The notes beneath the pieces are model-generated. The model had not been told where the DNA came from. It worked only from the letters and a program-made list of their open reading frames with translations, and made no database searches. The position numbers were made by a program, and so were the translations under genes. From Maribellus comscasis (GTDB taxonomy: Bacteria; Bacteroidota; Bacteroidia; Bacteroidales; Prolixibacteraceae): DNA of 64,000 bases. Positions 33,910 through 43,557 of this stretch are shown piece by piece. Numbering within the stretch: the first letter of the stretch is position 1; every line of letters starts with the position of its first letter. Location of the stretch: the NCBI RefSeq assembly GCF_009762775.1, contig NZ_CP046401.1:3920001-3984000 (forward strand), given 5' to 3'.

Positions 33910-34902
33910 ATGAATGAAGGCTTGTGGTTACATATTATCAAAGGGGAAGCCACTAATAAAGAAAAGGAGGAATTTTTCAATCAACTGAAAAATGATAAAA
34001 ACGAAGAGGAACTGTTTTATAAAGTAAAAAGTCTCTGGTTAAGAATCTCGATGCATCATGCCGATGCAGACGTTGATTCTGAGTTTGAAAATTTATGGCG
34101 AAAAATTAGAAAGGAAGAGAAGATAAAAACACGGGTAACAGGTGCAAAGATGTTCCGGTATGCAGCAGTTTTTATTTTACTGCTTGGCATCGGAGGTATC
34201 GCAGGTTATCTGGTTTCTCAGAAAAACCTTGACTATCGCGGACCGGGACTCCAAAAATATATCGCTACCCGGGGAAGTGTAAGTATTCTGGAATTATCTG
34301 ATGGGACAAAAGTCTGGTTGAATTCCGAGTCAGAGCTTACCTTTCGCGAAGATTACAAAAATAATCAACGCTATGCAGAACTTGCAGGAGAAGCCTATTT
34401 TGAAGTTACACATCGCGAAGATTGTCCGTTGATAGTAAAAGTTGGTAATCTTTTGGTTCGCGACTTAGGGACAACGTTTAATATCAAAGCATATCCTGAA
34501 GACAATTATATTGAAACATCTTTGGTAGAAGGTAAGGCTGATATTTTAGCTACTTCCGGAAAAAAGATAATTGAACTTGCCCCGGGCGAGAGCGCAATGT
34601 ATCATGTTATTGAAAAAAGGATGGAACTCCGGACAATCACTGATAATGTTTTATCGGCGTGGAGAGACGGAAAATTTGTTATTCGCGACCAGAGTTTGGA
34701 GGATATTTTTAAGGAACTCAGCCGTTGGTACGGCATAGAGTTTGAATTTCAAAATGATAAACTCAGGGATTACAGGTTTACCGGAAATATAAAAAAATCT
34801 ACTACTGTTTTGCATGTCCTAAAAGTTTTAAGGGCAGCCACCGATTTTAATTACAAAATTATTGAGAGTGTAGACAAGCCCGATATAGTTGTAGTTTATT
34901 AG
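33910..34902 (+). CDS. FecR-family anti-sigma factor
   Basis: The 330-residue inner-membrane protein has a cytoplasmic N-terminal domain (about 1-80), one transmembrane helix (about 84-105, YAAVFILLLGIGGIAGYLV), the periplasmic FecR core (GSVSILELSDGTKVWLNSESELTF, ELAGEAYFEV, DLGTTFNIKAY) and a C-terminal DUF4974 secretin-like domain (FTGNIKKSTTVLHVLKVL) that should contact the STN domain of the downstream SusC. A hairpin GATTGTTT/AAACAATC (33879-33904) ends five bases before the ATG and may limit translation relative to the sigma gene. Confidence 0.93.
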   Translation: MNEGLWLHIIKGEATNKEKEEFFNQLKNDKNEEELFYKVKSLWLRISMHHADADVDSEFENLWRKIRKEEKIKTRVTGAKMFRYAAVFILLLGIGGIAGYLVSQKNLDYRGPGLQKYIATRGSVSILELSDGTKVWLNSESELTFREDYKNNQRYAELAGEAYFEVTHREDCPLIVKVGNLLVRDLGTTFNIKAYPEDNYIETSLVEGKADILATSGKKIIELAPGESAMYHVIEKRMELRTITDNVLSAWRDGKFVIRDQSLEDIFKELSRWYGIEFEFQNDKLRDYRFTGNIKKSTTVLHVLKVLRAATDFNYKIIESVDKPDIVVVY

Positions 34903-34983
34903 TTAGAATTTAATTTTTATTAAGCAGTTAAATGAATTTTAAAATTTAAAAGCCTATGAAGTAAATCTTACAAAATGAAAAAA

Positions 34984-35052
34984 ACCGAGATGCTGTCAAC
35001 ATCCCGGTCCACACTTTTTTGAAATTTTGGTTAAGGTAATTTGCCGATTACC
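34984..35052 (+). promoter_or_regulatory. Leader hairpins before SusC, first one terminator-like
   Basis: ACCGAGATG (34984-34992) pairs with CATCCCGGT (35000-35008) apart from one A-C mismatch, and TTTTTT follows at 35015-35020, a terminator form. A second stem, GGTAAT/ATTACC (35035-35052), lies just downstream. Together they could attenuate read-through from fecR into SusC or mark an independent SusC leader. Confidence 0.55.
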
Positions 35053-35087
35053 AAAACCACATTATTAACAAATAAGCAAACAAAATT

Positions 35088-38000
35088 ATGAAGAAAAAAC
35101 GATTTTTCCGAGCCGGTGTATGGCCTGGGATTAAGAAACTATTGGTAATCATGAAAATAACGACTTTATTATTGTTTTTTTCTGCAATGGCGATGGCTAC
35201 CGGAAGTTACTCACAAGATATCCGGTTTGATTTAAGTGTCAGAGATGCCTCTATCGTGCAAGTATTGGAAGAAATTGAAAAACAAACGGAATTCGGATTT
35301 TTGTTTAAAACAAATCAACTGAATCTGGATGAGCGATATACGCTCGATTTAAAAAAGGCCAAAATAGAAACGGTAATGAGTAAAATCCTCATTGGTGATC
35401 TCTATTCTTATCAAATAATGGATCGTATTATCGTCATTTCAAAACGGAGTACAGAAGTATCGACTAATGGAGATCAGAGCTCTGAGAAAGTTACCGGAAA
35501 GGTTACCGACAATAACGGACAGCCACTTCCCGGGGTTACCGTTTTGGTAAAAGGTACAACCAGCGGAACAGTTACCGATGTAGATGGGCAATACACTTTG
35601 TCTGATGTGCCCGAAGATGCAACACTGCAATTTTCATTTGTTGGGATGTTAACTCAGGAAATTGTTGTTGGAAATCAAACCTCGATTGATATTTCAATGA
35701 CAGAGGATGCGATCGGACTCGATGAAGTAATGGTTATAGGTTACGGTACTCAGAAAAAAGCGGATTTAACCGGCGCCGTTAGTGCTGTTCAGGGGGAAGA
35801 TCTGGCGAAAAAAATTGATGTAACGAATACCGCGACTGCATTGCAGGGAATGTCTCCGGGATTGACAGTTCAAAATTTCGCAGGAGAACCTGGTCGTGAA
35901 GATGTAAGAGTGAGAATAAGGGGAAATGGTACACTTAACAATTCAAATCCATTAGTGTTGGTTGATGGAATTGAACGTTCTCTGGCAACAGTTGAACCCG
36001 GTGATATAGAATCGTTAACTTTACTGAAAGATGCAGCTTCCGCTGCAATTTATGGTTCAAGGGCAGCAAATGGTGTTATTCTTATTACTACAAAACGTGG
36101 TGCAGCAGGTGCAACAACCGTTAACTATAGTTACAATGTTGGGGTGCAAAATATTTTAGGTTATCCCGAAAAAGCTGACACAAAAAGCTGGCTGGAACTT
36201 GACAACGATGCGTATGTTCACGCAGGATTGCCAGCCTTACATTCTCAAGAGCAAATTGATAATATTCTTGCTGGAACTAACATATATGAATATCCATGGG
36301 TAGATTATGAATCATATCTTTTCAATAAAAATGCAGTTCAGCAACGTCATAATGTAAGCATTACATCTGGTGGGGATTATGGTAAAATTTTTGCGTCAGT
36401 AAATTATCTCGATCAAGATGGTGCTATTGTCAATTTTAACAATAAACGTTTGTCAGCGAGAATAAATTCAGATTTATACATTACGGATAAATTGACTGCT
36501 AGCTTCAATATGAATTATATGAATAAAAAAGCCTCAGGTCCTGGCTTTACTGCTCAGCGATTGGTTCAGGCAATGCTTCACATTAACAGAGATATTGTTG
36601 GCAGATATCCGGATGGAACATACGATTTGGTTGGCGGACAATGGAATGCTATTGCTATGAGTGAAAATGGTGAAAGGTTATTGGATAGAGATGAAATTGT
36701 AAGTCAGGTAGGACTTGAATATAAAATTTTACCTTACCTTACTCTTAAAGGCGATGTCACTCTAAAATCATACTCACAACATGAATCTACCTTTATGAAT
36801 TCGCTTCAGGGTATGAGGAATTATTTAACAGGTGAACTGGTAACAGTTGGTGGCTGGTTTGCTACTAATAGTCTTACAGAAACACAGGAAAACACCAAGG
36901 AATGGAGTCAGAGAGCATACCTGAATTTTGACAAAAATTTTGGCAAACATGATGTTAAGGCGACTGTTGGATATGAAGGTATATCGAATAAATGGCTCGA
37001 TCTTGAAGGATACCGCCAGGATTTTTTCAACAACGATTTACGGGATTTAAGTGCAGGTGCAGCTAGTGCACAAGAAGGGAATGGATCACATACCGAATGG
37101 GCTCTCCAATCGTTCTTCGGAAGAGTTAATTACGCGTATGAAGACAAATATTTATTCCAGGCAAATGTTCGATACGATGGTTCTTCCAGATTTGCAGAAG
37201 GTAACAGATGGGGTATTTTCCCTTCATTCTCGGCAGGTTGGCGTATTTCTCAGGAGGGTTTTCTGCAGGATAACGATGTTATCACTAACCTGAGGCTTAG
37301 GGGATCATGGGGGCAATTAGGGAATCAGGATATCGGTCTTTGGAGATACCTGAACACATATGATCTTAATCAACCATATTCGTTCAATGGCAGTGTGGTT
37401 TCGGGGGCAGCAGTTACAACTGCCGGGAACCCGGACATTACCTGGGAAACAACAACAATGACCAACATTGGGTTTGACCTTGGCTTATTTAACAGTCTGG
37501 AAGTAGTTGCTGAATATTACTGGAACTTAACTACAGATATTCTGCTTAGTTTACCAATTGCGCCAACAACTGGTGTTGATCCTCCCACTCAAAATGCAGC
37601 ATCGGTTTCTAATAATGGTTATGAAATCTCTGTAAATTATTACAGCCCTAAAAGAAATGATGGTGGATTTGAATATTCAATTGGTCTTAATTTTTCTGAT
37701 GTAAGAAACAAAATTGAGGATTTGGCAGGAACGGGGCCTTACTTCCCTGATAAATTTACGGTTTGGCAAGAAGGTTATTCTATGACATCATTACGAGGAT
37801 TGAAATCGCCAGGAATATATAAATCGCAGGCTGATTTTGATAAGTATCCGGCAACAATAGTTCCCCAGGTCGGTATTGGTGATATTATTTATGAAGATTT
37901 AAATGGTGATGGTGTTATTACTCAGTCGATTTATCCTGATGGAGACCAATATATAATGGCAGACGAAGATCCGCATTATGAATTTGGTATAACTGCTTCA

Positions 38001-38432
38001 GCAACATATAAATCATTTGATTTCTCAGTATTCTTTCAAGGTGCATTGGAAAAGTGGCATACACTTGATGGCGCACTGATGGAAGGTCCAAACTGGGGGA
38101 ACTTTATTCCGAAGGTTATGACTGAAGAAACATGGGATCCTGAAAAAAATCCTGATGGAACATGGCCAATTGTGACTTATGGAAACAGTTGGAACCTTCA
38201 AGAATCTGATTTCTGGATTCAGGATTCAAAATATATAAGATTAAAAAGTGCTCAGTTGGGATATAACATCAGGCCTTCCAAATATATTTCCAATATTAGG
38301 GTATATCTGTCGGGTGAAAATTTATTGACACTTACACCTACAAAACTTTTTGATCCTGAAACACCAAGAGGTAGAAGTCAGTTCTTTCCCCACTCTAAAG
38401 TTGTAAGTGCTGGTGTAAATATTACTTTTTAA
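35088..38432 (+). CDS. SusC/RagA TonB-linked transporter with N-terminal STN signalling domain
   Basis: The 1114 residues include a signal sequence (hydrophobic about 17-40), an STN domain (DIRFDLSVRDASIVQVLEEIE, about 45-115), a carboxypeptidase-D-like domain (VTGKVTDNNGQPLPGVTVLVKG), TonB-box region GLDEVMVIGYGTQKKADLTG, a plug with LLKDAASAAIYGSRAANGVILITTKRG and a beta-barrel. The STN domain signals to FecR in the periplasm. An internal ATG at 35151 is an alternative start. With the following SusD it imports the oligosaccharide on which this locus acts. Confidence 0.96.
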   Translation: MKKKRFFRAGVWPGIKKLLVIMKITTLLLFFSAMAMATGSYSQDIRFDLSVRDASIVQVLEEIEKQTEFGFLFKTNQLNLDERYTLDLKKAKIETVMSKILIGDLYSYQIMDRIIVISKRSTEVSTNGDQSSEKVTGKVTDNNGQPLPGVTVLVKGTTSGTVTDVDGQYTLSDVPEDATLQFSFVGMLTQEIVVGNQTSIDISMTEDAIGLDEVMVIGYGTQKKADLTGAVSAVQGEDLAKKIDVTNTATALQGMSPGLTVQNFAGEPGREDVRVRIRGNGTLNNSNPLVLVDGIERSLATVEPGDIESLTLLKDAASAAIYGSRAANGVILITTKRGAAGATTVNYSYNVGVQNILGYPEKADTKSWLELDNDAYVHAGLPALHSQEQIDNILAGTNIYEYPWVDYESYLFNKNAVQQRHNVSITSGGDYGKIFASVNYLDQDGAIVNFNNKRLSARINSDLYITDKLTASFNMNYMNKKASGPGFTAQRLVQAMLHINRDIVGRYPDGTYDLVGGQWNAIAMSENGERLLDRDEIVSQVGLEYKILPYLTLKGDVTLKSYSQHESTFMNSLQGMRNYLTGELVTVGGWFATNSLTETQENTKEWSQRAYLNFDKNFGKHDVKATVGYEGISNKWLDLEGYRQDFFNNDLRDLSAGAASAQEGNGSHTEWALQSFFGRVNYAYEDKYLFQANVRYDGSSRFAEGNRWGIFPSFSAGWRISQEGFLQDNDVITNLRLRGSWGQLGNQDIGLWRYLNTYDLNQPYSFNGSVVSGAAVTTAGNPDITWETTTMTNIGFDLGLFNSLEVVAEYYWNLTTDILLSLPIAPTTGVDPPTQNAASVSNNGYEISVNYYSPKRNDGGFEYSIGLNFSDVRNKIEDLAGTGPYFPDKFTVWQEGYSMTSLRGLKSPGIYKSQADFDKYPATIVPQVGIGDIIYEDLNGDGVITQSIYPDGDQYIMADEDPHYEFGITASATYKSFDFSVFFQGALEKWHTLDGALMEGPNWGNFIPKVMTEETWDPEKNPDGTWPIVTYGNSWNLQESDFWIQDSKYIRLKSAQLGYNIRPSKYISNIRVYLSGENLLTLTPTKLFDPETPRGRSQFFPHSKVVSAGVNITF

Positions 38433-38457
38433 TAGTGATTAATTTAATATGTTTATT

Positions 38458-39999
38458 ATGAAAAAAAATATTATTATCCTATTTATATCGATATCAATTT
38501 TAGGACTTCCGGGTTGTGAGAATGCATTGGATACAATCCCTACCGGATCAGTTTCTGAATTGATTTTTTGGCAGAACCAAAGTGATGCCGAATTAGCTGT
38601 TAATGCAGCGTACAGAGAACTGGACGGAAATGGAATAGCATACCTGTCAACCGCTACTGAACTTGCCATGCATGCTCCTTCCGGCCCGCAAACAATGTAT
38701 GATGTGGCTGTTGGTAATCTCGATCCTACTAATTATAGTATTCGTGACTATTGGGCACGTTATTGGGTTGGTATCAGAAAAGCAAATGATCCAATTCAGA
38801 ATATAGATAAAATTGAGACCGGTGATCCAGAAGTACTGGCAAGATTAAAAGCAGAAGCTCGGTTTCTGCGTGCTTATTATTACACTATGCTCACCACTTT
38901 ATATGGCGATGTACCGCTCGTTACTGAACCATTGGATATCACGGCTCAGGTAAGTCGCACAAGTAAATCGGAGGTAGTTGATTTTATAATTGGTGAATTG
39001 GATGCGATTACAGGTACACTTCCTGTAAGTTATTCGGGAGATGATATTGGAAGAGCCACACGAGGTGCTGCATTGGCATTGAAGGCAAGGGTAGCCTTGT
39101 ATAATGACAGATATTCCGTTGCCCGCGATGCAGCTAAAGCAGTAATGGATTTAGGTGTATATGATTTATACCCGGATTATCAGAAGCTGTTTTGGTATGA
39201 AGGCAAGAATTCAAGTGAAGTTATTTTTGATCACCAGTACGGTGTGGGTTACGGATATACAAATTATATATCCAGGTCTGCAGCTTCGCTTGGAGGAGGG
39301 TCAGGAGTTGACCCTTTAAGGGCTTATTTATTAATTCATGAATACAAGGGAACTCAAGATCCTGAAAACGAATATACAGGTCTGGATCCAAGATTTGGCT
39401 ATAATGTTTTGTATCCGGGAGCTGTTGAACCCAATGGTGCGATTTATAATTCGCTACCATCCAGTACAACACAAGATCAGTTAGCATCAACCGAATTTAC
39501 CACGAATTATGGATTTAATATTGTAAAAGGTGTAGATTGGGCAGGAGATGGAGGCAATCCAGAACAATCAACAATCAATTTTATCCTGATTCGTTATGCG
39601 GATGTATTACTTATGTATGCAGAAGCAAAGATTGAATTAAATGAGATAGATGACAGTGTTTACGATGCTATTAACGAGGTTCGTACACGCCCAACAGTTG
39701 AAATGCCAGCGATCACAACTGGTAAGTCTCAAAGTGAAATGAGGGAAATTGTCCAGAGAGAACGTAAAGTTGAATTGGCTTGGGAAGGCCTTCATTTGTT
39801 TGACATGAACCGTTGGCAGCAAGGTGAACTAAAAACTCAACAGGTTCTTGGTATCAGATACAAGAATGATGCTGGTGAATGGGTTATTGTTAATAACAAT
39901 TTGACCCGTAATTTTAGACCAGACAGAGACTATTTATGGCCAATACCACAGAACGAAATAGAAGTAAATGATAATATAGGACAAAATCCAAATTATTGA
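38458..39999 (+). CDS. SusD/RagB-family nutrient-binding lipoprotein
   Basis: The likely start is ATG 38458 (MKKNIIILF), 513 residues; an ATG three codons earlier is possible. The lipobox is LGLPGC (Cys about residue 19), followed by ENALDTIPTGSVSELIFW. Family motifs: RLKAEARFLRAYYYTMLTTLYGDVPL, ILIRYADVLLMYAEAKIELNE, IVQRERKVELAWEGLHLFDMNRW and the final YLWPIPQNEIEVN with QNPNY. It is the surface partner of the SusC 25 bases upstream. A hairpin after the stop separates it from the enzyme genes. Confidence 0.95.
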   Translation: MKKNIIILFISISILGLPGCENALDTIPTGSVSELIFWQNQSDAELAVNAAYRELDGNGIAYLSTATELAMHAPSGPQTMYDVAVGNLDPTNYSIRDYWARYWVGIRKANDPIQNIDKIETGDPEVLARLKAEARFLRAYYYTMLTTLYGDVPLVTEPLDITAQVSRTSKSEVVDFIIGELDAITGTLPVSYSGDDIGRATRGAALALKARVALYNDRYSVARDAAKAVMDLGVYDLYPDYQKLFWYEGKNSSEVIFDHQYGVGYGYTNYISRSAASLGGGSGVDPLRAYLLIHEYKGTQDPENEYTGLDPRFGYNVLYPGAVEPNGAIYNSLPSSTTQDQLASTEFTTNYGFNIVKGVDWAGDGGNPEQSTINFILIRYADVLLMYAEAKIELNEIDDSVYDAINEVRTRPTVEMPAITTGKSQSEMREIVQRERKVELAWEGLHLFDMNRWQQGELKTQQVLGIRYKNDAGEWVIVNNNLTRNFRPDRDYLWPIPQNEIEVNDNIGQNPNY

Positions 40000-40350
40000 T
40001 TATTCGAAAAAAATCTAATGGGGGGTGTTAAAACTCTTCATTAGATTTTGAATCTGATACATATTAATAGTTGAAAGTTACTATTAATACAATATTCTCT
40101 TTTCAATCAATATTAATTACTTTGATGAATTATTACCTCAATCAATTTATAGATTCATAAGAGATAACACAGTAAATTGTTACTTAGGTTTTTTCACGCA
40201 GAACTTGTTGAATATCAGGTTGAAATAGTACAACTTTGGCATGCTTCTAATGTTCAGTATTGTGCTAAAATAAGGGTCATAGCTTAACGTTTGGAAGGAG
40301 ATTGAATCATTTGTTCATATGAACTATTATAAAAATTTAAAAAATTGAAT
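40000..40350 (+). promoter_or_regulatory. 351-bp gap: SusD terminator and enzyme-operon leader
   Basis: AAAATCTAATG (40010-40020) pairs with CATTAGATTTT (40039-40049) around an 18-base loop, a probable terminator. At 40313-40324 GTTCATATGAAC is a perfect 12-bp palindrome 27 bases before the first enzyme gene and may be an operator. A TTTGG at 40290-40294 could be a -33 element but no matching TAnnTTTG was found. Nothing else recognisable. Confidence 0.5.
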
Positions 40351-41685
40351 ATGAAATTTGATCGTCGGGATTTCATTACCAAAACAACACTGGGAACCAT
40401 TGGTGCGGCAAGTATTTTATCCGCTTGTTCTTCAGAAAAATCAAAAAAGGAAGAAATTCAGTTACCCGAGTTACTGGATCAGGCTCCGGATGGAAAAGTA
40501 CTAAAAGCAGGACTAATAGGCTGTGGAGGCCGGGGAACAGGCGCTGCAATCAATTTTCTGGATGCCGGACCAAATCTCCAAATTACTGCTTTGGGTGACG
40601 TTTTTCAGGATAGAATAGACAGTTGTCGGGAAAAATTAAAAACTGAAAAAGGAGTTGAGATTGCCGATGAAAACTGTTTTTTGGGTTTTGACAGTTACGA
40701 AAAAGTAATTGATTCGGGTGTAGACCTTGTGCTTTTATGCACTCCTCCGCATTTTCGCCCTGCCCATGTGGAAGCCGCTGTAAATGCACGGAAGCACATT
40801 TTTATGGAAAAGCCAATAGCTGTCGATCCGGTAGGAGCCCGCTCTGTAATGGCGTCGGCAAAAAAAGCTGAGGCCATTGGTTTAAGTATGGTAAGCGGCA
40901 CTGTTCGCAGGGTACAGAAAGATTATATGGAAACACAACGGCGCGTGGCAAATGGTGAAATAGGTGAAATTACAGGGGCAAATATTATCAGAAATGGTGG
41001 TGCATTGTGGTACCGCAACCGTCAACCCGAATGGAGCGACATGGAATATATGATACGTAACTGGGTAAATTTCTGCTGGCTTTCCGGCGACCATATTACC
41101 GAACAATTTATACATGAAATTGATGTAATGAACTGGCATGTTGATAAAATTCCGGTAAAAGCGATCGGTTGGGGTGGCCGGCAACGTAGAGTAACAGGCG
41201 ATCAGTACGACTTTTTCAGCATTGAATATGTTTACGATAACGGGATGCGCACCCACTGCGCAGCGCGCCAGATTAACGGATGCACAAACCAAAAAGTACA
41301 GCAAATAAACGGAACAAACGGATATGCCGATGCTGCCGGAATAATTTACGACTTAGAAGGTAATGAAATATGGAAATATCCCCATCCGGAAGAGGACGAC
41401 ACAAATTCAAAATGGAAAGTGACAAATCCGTTTGTGCAGGAACATATTAATCTTGTTGCTTCTATCCGGGCAGGAAAGCCAATTAGTGATGCCGAAGCAC
41501 AGATAAACTCAACACTTATTACAATAATGGGCAGAATTTCGGCATACACAGGTAAAGATGTAAGCTGGGAGGAAATGCTAAATTCTGATTTATACCTTGG
41601 ACCTAAAACTTATGTTCTTGGCCCGGTGCCTGAAATAAAGGAAGAAATTCCGGTGGCAGGTGCACCTGCTCCGGGGAGTTTGTGA
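40351..41685 (+). CDS. Gfo/Idh/MocA-family oxidoreductase, Tat lipoprotein type
   Basis: ATG 40351 gives 444 residues; a TTG two codons earlier is less likely. The N-terminus combines a twin-arginine motif (DRRDFITKTTLG) with a lipobox (ILSAC), so the enzyme is probably Tat-exported and lipid-anchored. The nucleotide loop is AGLIGCGGRGTGAA, and ARKHIFMEKPIAVDP carries the EKP signature. The catalytic-histidine region is HITEQFIHEIDVMNWH. It likely oxidises the C3 hydroxyl of a glycoside to a 3-keto sugar, as paired Gfo/DUF1080 systems do. A close relative lies at 45802 in the same operon. Confidence 0.92.
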   Translation: MKFDRRDFITKTTLGTIGAASILSACSSEKSKKEEIQLPELLDQAPDGKVLKAGLIGCGGRGTGAAINFLDAGPNLQITALGDVFQDRIDSCREKLKTEKGVEIADENCFLGFDSYEKVIDSGVDLVLLCTPPHFRPAHVEAAVNARKHIFMEKPIAVDPVGARSVMASAKKAEAIGLSMVSGTVRRVQKDYMETQRRVANGEIGEITGANIIRNGGALWYRNRQPEWSDMEYMIRNWVNFCWLSGDHITEQFIHEIDVMNWHVDKIPVKAIGWGGRQRRVTGDQYDFFSIEYVYDNGMRTHCAARQINGCTNQKVQQINGTNGYADAAGIIYDLEGNEIWKYPHPEEDDTNSKWKVTNPFVQEHINLVASIRAGKPISDAEAQINSTLITIMGRISAYTGKDVSWEEMLNSDLYLGPKTYVLGPVPEIKEEIPVAGAPAPGSL

Positions 41686-41741
41686 AATATTTTTTAAAGA
41701 GTTTTCCCGGTAGCTGAGAATTGATGTAGAACACAGGTTCG

Positions 41742-41813
41742 ACCGGTTTAAAAAGAGAAGTTCTTTGCGAAATGCGGTTATCGATTTTTTGCAAAAGTTA
41801 AACCGGTTATTTT
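41742..41813 (+). terminator. Long stem-loop after the first oxidoreductase
   Basis: ACCGGTTTAA (41742-41751) and TTAAACCGGT (41798-41807) form a perfect 10-bp outer stem, with an inner CTTTGC/GCAAAAG pairing, followed by TATTTTTTAT. It acts as a terminator or an RNA-processing signal between the oxidoreductase and the PIG-L gene. Confidence 0.6.
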
Positions 41814-41852
41814 TTATCTAATAAACTACTTAATCTTCTTAAAACTGATAAT

Positions 41853-42725
41853 ATGAAATTTATTCTAGTACTTTTTTTTATTGTGTTTACAACACTGTTT
41901 ACCACGGCTCAAAACGAAAAACTGAATATTGTAGTAATAGGTGCTCACCCTGATGATGCAGATCTTAAAGCAGGAGGTACAGCTATTAAATTTGTCGGGC
42001 TTGGGCACAATGTATTGTTCGTTTCACTTACGAATGGTGACGCCGGACATTATAAAACAGGAGGTGGCGCTTTGGCAAAAATACGAATTGCAGAAGCAAA
42101 AGAAGCCGGCAAAAGATTTGGCGTAACCTACAAAGTTCTCGATAATCATGATGGAGAGCTGATGCCCGATTTGCATGTTCGTTTGCAACTTATCCGGTTA
42201 ATAAGGGAGTGGAATGCTGATGTGGTCATTGGCCCACGCCCGAATGACTATCACCCTGATCACCGAAATGCTTCAATATTAGTACAGGATGCAGCATATA
42301 TGGTTATTGTACCGAATGTGGCACCGGACACTCCTCCTCTAAAGAAAAATCCGGTATTTCTTTATGCCGAGGACAGGTTTCAAAAACCCTATCCTTTTCG
42401 CCCCGATATTGCGGTGGATATTTCAGATGTTGTTGATCAGAAAGTATATGCTGTAGCTGCTCATAAATCGCAGTTTTTTGAATGGTTGCCCTGGGTTGAC
42501 GGCTCTTTGGATTCTGTCCCGCCAACAGAAGAGGGGAAATTGGAATGGCTTAAAAATCTTCGGGTACACCAGGTTAAGCCATCTGTTAAACAATCATTGA
42601 TAAAATGGTACGGAGAAGAGAAAGGAAATAAAGCAGAAGTTGCCGAAGCTTTTGAAATATGCGAATATGGCAAACAACCCAATAAAGAAGATATTTATCG
42701 GCTGTTTCCCATGTTGAAGGAATAA
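41853..42725 (+). CDS. Secreted PIG-L/LmbE-family deacetylase
   Basis: The 290-residue protein has a signal peptide (about 1-19, ending TTAQ). The zinc motif AHPDDADLKAGG is near residue 33, with FVSLTNGDAGHYKTGG and PNDYHPDHRNAS supplying further active-site histidines. The family removes N-acyl groups from amino sugars. Within this carbohydrate locus it may deacetylate an N-acetylated glycan or a natural glycoside. It is separated from the oxidoreductase by the stem-loop above. Confidence 0.9.
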   Translation: MKFILVLFFIVFTTLFTTAQNEKLNIVVIGAHPDDADLKAGGTAIKFVGLGHNVLFVSLTNGDAGHYKTGGGALAKIRIAEAKEAGKRFGVTYKVLDNHDGELMPDLHVRLQLIRLIREWNADVVIGPRPNDYHPDHRNASILVQDAAYMVIVPNVAPDTPPLKKNPVFLYAEDRFQKPYPFRPDIAVDISDVVDQKVYAVAAHKSQFFEWLPWVDGSLDSVPPTEEGKLEWLKNLRVHQVKPSVKQSLIKWYGEEKGNKAEVAEAFEICEYGKQPNKEDIYRLFPMLKE

Positions 42726-42788
42726 TGCAAGGTGTTTAACCCAACAGAGATAAAAGTAAAGAAAAGATTAATTATAACATTTAAAATT

Positions 42789-43508
42789 ATGGCTCTAAAA
42801 AAAGAATTTGTTTTGGTATGTCTGATTATTTCAGCATTTCTGTTAGAATCAGGTGTTTTAAAAGCTCAGGTTCAGGTGGCCACATTTGGAAAGAATATTA
42901 ATTATGAAGATGTTCTTTCAGCAAAATTAAAAAAGGCAGAGCCTGTAAAATGGGTTCAGGTGAATACCAACGCCGATACATGGAAAGTTGACGGGAAAAT
43001 TTTGAAATGTACAGGGCTCCCCATCGGCGTAATTCGCAGTGAAAAGCAGTACGAAAATTTTATTATGCACATCGAATGGAGTCATCAGGAGGCAGGAGGT
43101 AATTCCGGGACATTTGTGTGGAGCAAAGCTCAACCTGGCGAAAATCGTCTTCCTGATGGCGTTGAGGTACAGATGCTGGATTTGGAATGGGTAAAATTAA
43201 ATACCCGCGATGGTAAGGAACCACCTGTTGCATATGTTCATGGCGAATTGTTTGGTGTTGGCGGCGTAGAGATAACCCCTGAAAATCCGAGAGGTAAGCG
43301 CAGTAAATCAAAAGAAAACCGGGTACTGGGGAAAAAGAAATGGAATACCTACGATGTTGTTTGTGTTGATGGCAATATAAAACTTTCTGTTAACGGTAAG
43401 TTTGTAAATGGTATTACCAATTCATCGCAGAAAAGAGGTTACATATGTTTGGAAGCAGAAGGAGCAGAAATTCATTTCAGGAACATTCAAATTATTGAAT
43501 TAGATTGA
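42789..43508 (+). CDS. DUF1080 (3-keto-disaccharide hydrolase family) protein
   Basis: From ATG 42789 the protein has 239 residues with a signal peptide ([19 protein letters not shown]..., cleavage near LKAQ); an upstream GTG at 42732 would bury it. The concanavalin-like DUF1080 fold shows [61 protein letters not shown] and [18 protein letters not shown]. Members cleave glycosides already oxidised at C3. Neighbouring oxidoreductases would produce that substrate. Confidence 0.9.
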   Translation: MALKKEFVLVCLIISAFLLESGVLKAQVQVATFGKNINYEDVLSAKLKKAEPVKWVQVNTNADTWKVDGKILKCTGLPIGVIRSEKQYENFIMHIEWSHQEAGGNSGTFVWSKAQPGENRLPDGVEVQMLDLEWVKLNTRDGKEPPVAYVHGELFGVGGVEITPENPRGKRSKSKENRVLGKKKWNTYDVVCVDGNIKLSVNGKFVNGITNSSQKRGYICLEAEGAEIHFRNIQIIELD

Positions 43509-43557
43509 TTTACACAGATAAAGCGGAAATTTATTTTAACAGTTAAAAACAAAAAAA

